In this document: piece by piece, positions 1-4,135 of the stretch
How positions within the stretch are numbered: position 1 is the first letter of the stretch
Layout: each line of letters begins with the position of its first letter
From: an uncultured Bacteroidales bacterium
Lineage (GTDB): Bacteria; Bacteroidota; Bacteroidia; Bacteroidales; ML635J-15
Direction of reading: 5' to 3'
DNA: 5,467 nt
Assembly: GCA_905233405.1 (NCBI GenBank)
Contig: CAJOEG010000060.1
Coordinates: 17,684 to 23,150, forward strand
Notes under the pieces: generated by a model
Databases searched by the model: none
What the model was told of the DNA's origin: nothing
The model's input: only the letters and a program-made list of their open reading frames with translations
Position numbers and translations under genes: made by a program

Positions 1-609
1 ACCAGCCGTCGGAGCTGCCACCGAACCTTGATAATGACTGTAAACAGTCTGGTAACGCACCTTGTCAATGTCCTCGCTGCTACGGTTCAGATATGGCGGA
101 ATTGGAATATTGCCGGCTACCTCAATTATCTGCGAAAAGCAAATTTCGGGACTGCCCCACTCAAACAGAATTTCGAACGAGTTGCCAATCTCACGCACAC
201 GGGTAATATATAGGTCAAGATTTTTGCCGTCAACGATGATGCTCTTTTTCAAGCGACCGTCCTTCCACTTCTTGCTGTTACCCACCAAGCATTTCCACGA
301 GCAACGACCATTCTGCGCAAACGCCTGCGCGTAGTCGCTTGGCGAAATCGGGTCGAGACAGAAAACTTCAATCCGCGCACCAGTCTCCTTCTCAAAAATC
401 ATACGCGCATTTATAACCTTGGTGTCGTTGAACAGCAAAAGGCTTCCTGCTGGCAGATGCGTGCTTATATTGCGGAACCTGTCCTCCTCTATCTTTTTAC
501 CATCGAAAACAAGCAGTTTCGACATATCACGCTCGGCAAGTGGATATTTTGCGATTTTCTCATCGGGCAGGTCGTAATTATAGTCGTTTATGTTAATGTT
601 ACGAATCAC
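1..609 (-). CDS. queA: S-adenosylmethionine:tRNA ribosyltransferase-isomerase QueA, N-terminal 203 codons (runs off the window)
   Basis: QueA transfers and isomerises the ribosyl group of S-adenosylmethionine onto preQ1 already in tRNA, giving epoxyqueuosine at wobble position 34 of GUN-anticodon tRNAs; it is cytosolic. Read on the minus strand, the frame is open from 609 to 1 and shows family hallmarks in order: the opening YNYDLPDEKIAKYPLAERD, the LLLFNDTKVINARM block, PPYLNR, and finally YQTVYS followed by GSVAAPTAG at the window edge. About 150 C-terminal residues lie outside. The start is chosen as GTG at 609-607, because the next residues (IRNININDYNYDLP) match the usual distance from the QueA N-terminus to the DLP motif; the frame has no ATG between the upstream stop (645-643) and this point, although TTG at 630-628 is possible. 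It is divergent from the Smr gene, with starts 35 bp apart. The identification rests on recognised motifs and is secure. Confidence 0.95.
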   Translation of the reverse strand, partial: MIRNININDYNYDLPDEKIAKYPLAERDMSKLLVFDGKKIEEDRFRNISTHLPAGSLLLFNDTKVINARMIFEKETGARIEVFCLDPISPSDYAQAFAQNGRCSWKCLVGNSKKWKDGRLKKSIIVDGKNLDLYITRVREIGNSFEILFEWGSPEICFSQIIEVAGNIPIPPYLNRSSEDIDKVRYQTVYSHYQGSVAAPTAG

Positions 610-617
610 TTTTTTAT

Positions 618-625
618 TAAATTTG
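618..625 (+). promoter_or_regulatory. Candidate -7 element (TAnnTTTG) for the Smr-domain gene
   Basis: TAAATTTG at 618-625 matches the Bacteroidota -7 consensus TAnnTTTG exactly. It would give a leader of roughly a dozen bases before the ATG at 645. No good TTTG is found at the -33 position (around 594-597 the sequence is TAAT), so the match rests on the -7 box and its placement alone. It faces the opposite-strand element at 635-628 and shares the palindrome with it. Confidence 0.4.
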
Positions 626-627
626 CG

Positions 628-635
628 CAAAAATA
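628..635 (-). promoter_or_regulatory. Candidate -7 element (TAnnTTTG) for queA
   Basis: Read on the minus strand, 635 to 628 is TATTTTTG, an exact match to the Bacteroidota sigma-ABfr -7 consensus TAnnTTTG. It would start transcription about 12 bases before the GTG of queA. The expected -33 region (about 659-656) reads ACTG, only a weak match to TTTG. The element overlaps the palindrome TTTGCGCAAA at 622-631. Confidence 0.4.
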
Positions 636-644
636 ATAATTCTT

Positions 645-1700
645 ATGGATTTAATCAGTATTGGCGATAAAGTTAGGTTCCTAAACGATGTCGGTGGCGG
701 AACAGTTGTAAAGATTCTGCCTAAAAATCAAGTGATTGTAAAGGACGAAAACGACTTTGAATATCCAGTCCGAATGTCGGAGATAGTAGTGGTGGAAAAA
801 GCCAAGGACAATTACAACAAGCAGTTCAAGGAATTCGCAAGCAACGTTGTCGAGAACATAAAGGACAACATAAAGAAGGTTGAAGGCACGCTAATTCCGA
901 AACCTAAAATCGAAATCAAGAAGGACCAGAAGACAGAATTTATGTTCGCCTTCATCCGCAACTATGACGACAAGTTCGACGGCTTCGACTGCTACCTTGT
1001 GAACGACTCTAACTACTTCGTTTTCTACCACATAGTGCTTCGCGGTGAAAACGGTTTCGAGAAAATTGACACCGAAACGCTTGAGCCAAACACAAAAATA
1101 CTTGTCGGACAACTCACTCGCGAACAAATCAACAACTCGAAGGAAATCATTATCCAAAGCATACTGTACGACAATCCAAAGTGTACCTACCACGAAATGC
1201 TTGAGCGTAAAATCAAAATCACGCCCATCAAGTTTTTCCAGGAACACACCTTTGTAGAAAATGAATTCTTCGATGAAAATGCTTACATCTTCGAACTTCT
1301 GAAAGAAGACCTCGGACTTGGCAACTCCATCCGGACACAAAAGGAATTCGAGGAGCAGATGGCACGCAAGGACGAAGCCGACGAGGACAATTCGCAACGC
1401 TACCACAAGCGCAAGCAACCCGAAACCATTGAAGTTGACTTGCATATCAACAAACTGATTGACAGCGTTATCGGCCTTTCAAATGCGGAAATCCTCGACA
1501 TCCAAATGAAGACTTTCCACAAGACAATGACTGATGCGATAATGAACAAGGCGGGCAAGGTTATCCTTATCCACGGCATCGGCAACGGAACACTGAAAAG
1601 CACTATCCGCGAATCGCTTGAAAAACAATATAAACTGCCATACGAGGACGCTTCGTTCAGAGAATATGGATTCGGTGCAACAATGGTGATGATTAGTTGA
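645..1700 (+). CDS. DUF2027 and Smr domain protein
   Basis: This 351-residue cytosolic protein has the Bacteroidota layout of an N-terminal DUF2027 region joined to a C-terminal Smr (small MutS-related) domain. The N-terminus (residues 1-50, IGDKVRFLNDVGGGTVVKI and so on) looks like a small beta-barrel module. A lysine-rich segment (about 55-95) leads to the second DUF2027 part (about 96-215, with YLVNDSNYFVFYH and LEPNTKI). A charged linker (about 230-260) precedes the Smr domain, which shows VDLH (264-267), HGIGNG (310-315) and a C-terminal REYGFGATMV. In Smr proteins the LDxH and HGxGxG motifs line the nucleic-acid site, and some members are nucleases; several have been linked to ribosome collision rescue. 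The substrate of the DUF2027 class is unknown to me. The ATG at 645 follows an AT-rich leader with no clear Shine-Dalgarno site. The gene is full length and shows no disruption, unlike the two downstream genes. Confidence 0.92.
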   Translation: MDLISIGDKVRFLNDVGGGTVVKILPKNQVIVKDENDFEYPVRMSEIVVVEKAKDNYNKQFKEFASNVVENIKDNIKKVEGTLIPKPKIEIKKDQKTEFMFAFIRNYDDKFDGFDCYLVNDSNYFVFYHIVLRGENGFEKIDTETLEPNTKILVGQLTREQINNSKEIIIQSILYDNPKCTYHEMLERKIKITPIKFFQEHTFVENEFFDENAYIFELLKEDLGLGNSIRTQKEFEEQMARKDEADEDNSQRYHKRKQPETIEVDLHINKLIDSVIGLSNAEILDIQMKTFHKTMTDAIMNKAGKVILIHGIGNGTLKSTIRESLEKQYKLPYEDASFREYGFGATMVMIS

Positions 1701-1958
1701 TAATTATCCGCACCCTAAGCGTAGTCAAAGGGTCGGCTATAATAAACAATGAATAAATAATTATGGAAGTCGCTTTGCGAGAAATTAAACAAATTGAAAC
1801 AAATCTTACAATTTATTTGTTCGATTTGAAAAGAATTTGGACTATTTCTGTCCGCAGGGCACTAAAAAACAACGAACAATTTATAATGTATAATTGATAA
1901 TCTGTGGCGACTACAAATTATCAAATTTTTAAATTTTCAAATCATCAAATCCGAAACA
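1701..1958. other. AT-rich intergenic spacer, no supported gene
   Basis: This 258-bp stretch separates the Smr gene from the kinase gene. It holds the REP-like hairpin described separately (1711-1733), an unsupported 44-codon frame at 1763-1897, three TTTG words near 1809-1840 that lack a TAnn prefix, and a low-complexity leader with TCAAAT at 1921-1926, 1937-1942 and 1945-1950 just before the kinase start. I find no TAnnTTTG element and no T-tract terminator here, so where the kinase transcript begins is unclear. Confidence 0.6.
1711..1733. repeat. Degenerate REP-like hairpin
   Basis: ACCCT (1712-1716) and AGGGT (1729-1733) form a 5-bp stem around a 12-base centre containing AGCGTAGTC. From memory this resembles a short palindromic repeat common in bacterial intergenic regions, of the form CCCTGAGCG...GTCGAAGGG, with both G residues of the tandem G-A mismatch changed to A here. 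No T tract follows, so it is unlikely to be an intrinsic terminator. The family assignment is tentative. Confidence 0.4.
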
Positions 1959-2567
1959 ATGAACATAGAACAAACCTTAACTCAAAGATACACCGAATTT
2001 TACAAGACCGCTCCACAAAAGGTCGAAGCAATAACAAAGGCAGGCTCGAACCGCAGTTACTACCGATTCTACGGTGAAAACGGAACAGTGCTTGGCGTTT
2101 ACAGCAATAACATACCCGAGACAAAGACATTCCTGTACTACAGCGTAATTTTCAGCAATCTGAACCTGAATACGCCAAAGATTTATCACGTCAGCGAGGA
2201 CACGTTGACTTACTTTATCGAGGACTTTGGCGACGACCTTTTGCTGAAAGTCGTTGAAAAAGAATACAAGCAGTACGGCAGATTTACCGAACGGCTCGAT
2301 GACCTTTACCGCAAGAGCATCAGCGCATTGGCAAAACTGCAGATTGCAGCAGGCAAAGCCATCGACTTCAACCTCGCCTACTCCATCTCGGAATTCAACA
2401 GCCAGAGCATACTGTTCGACCTCAACTACTTCAAGTACTACTTCCTGAATCTCCATACGACGAAAAACTTCTGCAAGACGACTTTGACGCACTTGCCCAA
2501 TACCTTGCCGAAAACGGAACCAAGTCGTTTATGTTCCGCGATTTTCAGGCACGAAACATACTCGTAA
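1959..2567 (+). CDS. N-terminal part of an APH-fold sugar kinase (AmgK/COG3178-like) fused to RapZ-C; ends early by frameshift
   Basis: This is the first half of what should be one gene of about 468 codons ending at 3364. The first 163 residues look like the N-lobe and start of the C-lobe of an aminoglycoside-phosphotransferase-fold small-molecule kinase of the COG3178 group, which includes AmgK, the N-acetylmuramate/N-acetylglucosamine anomeric kinase of cell-wall recycling. Visible features are the nucleotide-loop segment AGSNRSYYRF (28-37), the segment VLGVYSNN...ETKTFLYYSVIFSNL, and IEDFGDDLLL (87-96). The family-like sequence continues to DLNYFKYYFL (154-163, ending at 2447). After that the frame reads NLHTTKNFCKTTLTHLPN and runs to a stop at 2567 with nothing family-like, while the right continuation is in the -1 frame. 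As it stands the product lacks the catalytic loop and should be inactive. The ATG at 1959 has no clear ribosome binding site. The kinase assignment is firm; the exact substrate is inferred. Confidence 0.8.
   Translation: MNIEQTLTQRYTEFYKTAPQKVEAITKAGSNRSYYRFYGENGTVLGVYSNNIPETKTFLYYSVIFSNLNLNTPKIYHVSEDTLTYFIEDFGDDLLLKVVEKEYKQYGRFTERLDDLYRKSISALAKLQIAAGKAIDFNLAYSISEFNSQSILFDLNYFKYYFLNLHTTKNFCKTTLTHLPNTLPKTEPSRLCSAIFRHETYS
2442..2462 (+). other. Site of the -1 frameshift that splits the kinase-RapZ gene
   Basis: Upstream frame: codons for F-L end at 2447. Downstream frame: GAA TCT CCA TAC GAC GAA from 2447 gives ESPYDEK and then LLQDDFDALAQYLAENGTKSFMFRDF, which continues the family. Related proteins, as I recall them, have a few more residues between KYYFLK and the Y/F-N/D-E segment, so a deletion of 10 bases (3n+1) or of a single base would explain the change. 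Both frames remain open across the junction. Confidence 0.75.
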
Positions 2568-3364
2568 AAGACGAACAGGTTTACTTCATTGACTATCAAG
2601 GCGGTCGCAAAGGTGCAATACAGTACGATATGGCTTCGTTGCTGTGGCAGGCAAAAGCAAAAATTCCAAACGACAAGAAACTTGAACTGCTAAACTTCTA
2701 CATTGACGAAATCTCAAAAAGTAGCGAAATCGACAGAGATAACTTTGAAAAAGAATTTTGGTACTATTTGTATATCAGAATTTTGCAAACGCTTGGTGCA
2801 TACGGAAATCGAGGACTGATTGAAAAGAAACGTCACTTCATCGAAAGCATACCGTTTGCAATTGAAAACCTAAAGGAACTGCACGAAACACATCCGATAC
2901 TTAGCAACTACAAGGAACTTGACCGCGTAATTTCGGAAGTTGTGAAATGCAAGCAAAAGTTTGAGCCAGTAAAATACGACCAACTGACAATCAACGTGAT
3001 GAGTTTCGGATACAAGAACGGAACGGCTGCGGCATCGGAGTTCAGCGATGTTGTTCCGCAGCACAACCCCGGACGCTACGAAGAATACAAGAAGTTGACA
3101 GGACGCGACAAGCCTGTAATTGATTTCTTCAAGGAACATGGCGATATTGATGTTTTCATTGAGAACATAAAGGCCGTAATCTCGCCAACCATAGAAACTT
3201 ATATCCGCCGTGGTTTCACAAGCCTGATGATTTGCTTCGGATGCACAGGCGGACAGCACCGCAGCGTGTATTCAGCAGAACACATTGCACAATACATTCA
3301 CGAAAAGTACGGTGTAAAGGTAATTCTGAAGCATAGGGAATTGGGTATAGAGGAAGAACTATAG
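2450..3364 (+). CDS. C-terminal part of the kinase-RapZ fusion: catalytic loop plus RapZ C-terminal domain, in the -1 frame
   Basis: Family similarity in this frame begins at about 2450 (SPYDEKLLQDDF); the first ATG, at 2531, lies within the catalytic block and would leave a non-functional kinase, so it is probably not a natural start. The kinase part holds the Brenner-type loop RDFQARN (catalytic Asp codon at 2540, Asn at 2555) and the metal-binding segment FIDYQGG (Asp at 2591), then YDMASLLWQAKA. A helical region leads to the RapZ C-terminal domain (about 2990-3350): MSFGYKNG, HNPGRYEEYKKLTG, then FGCTGGQHRSV (GCTGGQHRS at 3239-3265) and a final KHRELG. In E. coli RapZ this domain binds glucosamine-6-phosphate and the sRNA GlmZ; the P-loop domain of classical RapZ is absent here. 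The FDVR-type motif expected before HNPGRY is replaced by FSDVVPQ. The stop is TAG at 3362-3364, followed by a hairpin and then a strong terminator. Confidence 0.82.
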   Translation, partial: SPYDEKLLQDDFDALAQYLAENGTKSFMFRDFQARNILVKDEQVYFIDYQGGRKGAIQYDMASLLWQAKAKIPNDKKLELLNFYIDEISKSSEIDRDNFEKEFWYYLYIRILQTLGAYGNRGLIEKKRHFIESIPFAIENLKELHETHPILSNYKELDRVISEVVKCKQKFEPVKYDQLTINVMSFGYKNGTAAASEFSDVVPQHNPGRYEEYKKLTGRDKPVIDFFKEHGDIDVFIENIKAVISPTIETYIRRGFTSLMICFGCTGGQHRSVYSAEHIAQYIHEKYGVKVILKHRELGIEEEL

Positions 3365-3429
3365 AATTATCACATAATCACTTATGTGGGACTGCGGAAA
3401 GAGTTGGTGGAGATTTATGTTGACAATAC

Positions 3430-3466
3430 AAAAAACGGAATCTCTTGAAGACGGATTTCGTTTTTT
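3430..3466 (+). terminator. Intrinsic terminator after the kinase-RapZ gene
   Basis: Arm AAAAAACGGAATC (3430-3442) pairs with GATTTCGTTTTTT (3454-3466): 13 pairs including one G-U, around an 11-base loop. The 3' arm ends in six T residues. Because the 5' arm begins with six A residues, the structure would also work on the other strand. It lies 65 bp after the stop at 3364, separating that transcript from feoAB. Confidence 0.75.
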
Positions 3467-3529
3467 ACTCATCGCTGAAAGCGATACCTTGATTGCCGCC
3501 TTGGCTGATGAGCGTTAAGAAAATCGGTG

Positions 3530-3690
3530 GAATGGAGCGTAAAAAGTCAGTCTGTTTGATGTCGAAGTGAAACGCAGACAAGTTTCTGACTTTTAGCGTA
3601 GTGTAGCCGATTTTTAGCGAAGCAGACTCAGCGGACACACTTTTTTTGTTTACTGTTTTTGGTGACAAAAAAAGTAAATGCCCCCCGGCA
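3530..3690. repeat. Candidate dispersed intergenic repeat with two long hairpins
   Basis: The first hairpin pairs AAAAGTCAG (3542-3550) with CTGACTTTT (3586-3594), a perfect 9-bp outer stem, continued inside by TCTG (3551-3554) with CAGA (3575-3578). The second pairs TTTACTGTTTTTG (3649-3661) with CAAAAAAAGTAAA (3666-3678): 13 positions with one G-A mismatch, closed by GTGA, a GNRA-type tetraloop. From memory, blocks that read as RNLSAFHFDIKQTDFLRS and as TFFVTKNSKQKKC when translated on the minus strand recur between genes in Bacteroidales and are often mis-called as short hypothetical proteins. The hairpins are seen directly; the repeat status is inferred. Confidence 0.5.
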
Positions 3691-3726
3691 CGAGCGTCTA
3701 CCCCCAAAAAATCCCAACAAATAGCG

Positions 3727-3758
3727 ATTGCACACATTATTTTTCCACAATACTTTTG
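3727..3758 (+). promoter_or_regulatory. feoAB promoter, Bacteroidota type
   Basis: TACTTTTG at 3751-3758 matches the TAnnTTTG -7 consensus exactly, and ATTG at 3727-3730 stands for the TTTG -33 element with a 20-base spacer, which is the expected distance. The predicted start falls roughly a dozen bases before the ATG at 3779, leaving almost no leader. No recognisable Fur-type inverted repeat overlaps the promoter. Confidence 0.65.
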
Positions 3759-3778
3759 CGGCGTAAATTGGAATTGTA

Positions 3779-4135
3779 ATGAAACTATCGGAACTGCACA
3801 ATGGAGAATCGGCCGTAATCGTCAAGGTTTCGGGACACGGCGGATTCAGGAAAAGGATAATGGAGATGGGATTTGTGCGTGGTCGCAAGGTTACATCAGT
3901 AATAGATGCTCCGCTCAACGACCCGATAAAATACACCATAATGGGCTACGATGTGCTTTTGCGCCGCAGCGAAGCTAAACTTATTGAGGTACTTCCCGAA
4001 GAAGAAGCAAACGCAATGCTCTCCGCCGAGGAGAAGATGCAAAGGCACCGAACTTCTTCGCCTGCACCGACTGCGACTCCTGCGGTCTGTCGTGCAACTA
4101 CAAACGCAACAAGACCACACAGCGTAACATCATAA
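3779..4135 (+). CDS. feoA: FeoA domain of a FeoA-FeoB fusion; reading frame leaves the gene after the FeoA part
   Basis: Residues 1 to about 71 form a complete FeoA domain (SH3-like barrel): MKLSELHNGESAVIVKV, then GHGGFRKRIMEMGF, APLNDPIKYTIMGYDVLLRR and AKLIEV. FeoA is a small cytosolic partner thought to act on FeoB in Fe(II) uptake; in many Bacteroidota the two are one polypeptide. The family-like frame continues to about EEEANAMLSAEE (near 4033). Beyond that it becomes a low-complexity run of S, P, A and T residues to the stop at 4133-4135, while the neighbouring -1 frame carries the linker and FeoB. The extra 40-odd residues are therefore probably a frameshift artefact of sequence or mutation. 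The ATG at 3779 sits just downstream of a well-placed promoter. It could instead be a free-standing FeoA, but FeoB then has no usable start. Confidence 0.85.
   Translation: MKLSELHNGESAVIVKVSGHGGFRKRIMEMGFVRGRKVTSVIDAPLNDPIKYTIMGYDVLLRRSEAKLIEVLPEEEANAMLSAEEKMQRHRTSSPAPTATPAVCRATTNATRPHSVTS

Larger units (their letters stand above)
3365..3778. other. Spacer of 414 bp between the kinase gene and feoAB, rich in hairpins
   Basis: No gene is supported here. In order it holds a 7-bp hairpin (3371-3388, CACATAA/TTATGTG, loop TCAC) just after the kinase stop, a strong terminator (3430-3466), a small hairpin ATCGCT-GAA-AGCGAT (3471-3485), a block that looks like a dispersed intergenic repeat (about 3530-3690), and the feo promoter (3727-3758). 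Short frames on both strands cross these structures and are judged non-coding. Confidence 0.65.

Noticed and set aside
28..334. Two plus-strand frames of 61 and 90 codons at the window start
   Set aside because: Both lie antisense to queA, whose minus-strand reading has unmistakable family motifs throughout.
891..1445. 184-codon minus-strand frame inside the Smr gene, and a similar 171-codon one at 1977-2492
   Set aside because: Both are antisense shadows of genes with clear domains; their V- and F-rich composition is typical of reverse-complemented coding sequence.
1763..1897. 44-codon frame starting MEVALREIKQIE in the Smr-kinase spacer
   Set aside because: AT-rich, with no promoter, no ribosome binding site and no recognised domain; an open frame of this length is expected by chance.
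2461..2468. GAAAAAC as a possible -1 slippery site for the kinase-RapZ gene
   Set aside because: It is not a true X-XXY-YYZ heptamer, since the first base is G rather than A. The family-like downstream frame already begins at about 2450, before this point, so a shift here would give a worse protein.
3371..3388. CACATAA/TTATGTG hairpin as the terminator of the kinase gene
   Set aside because: It is AT-rich and followed by GGGACTGC rather than a T tract; the structure at 3430-3466 is a much better terminator.
3384..3518. 44-codon frame starting MWDCGKSWW after the kinase gene
   Set aside because: It crosses the whole intrinsic terminator (3430-3466) and starts inside a hairpin, so it is very unlikely to be translated.
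3465..3737. 90-codon open frame on the minus strand between the kinase gene and feoAB
   Set aside because: It runs through both long hairpins and into the terminator and feo promoter, shows no domain, and matches a pattern of repeat-derived short hypothetical proteins that I recall from Bacteroidales.
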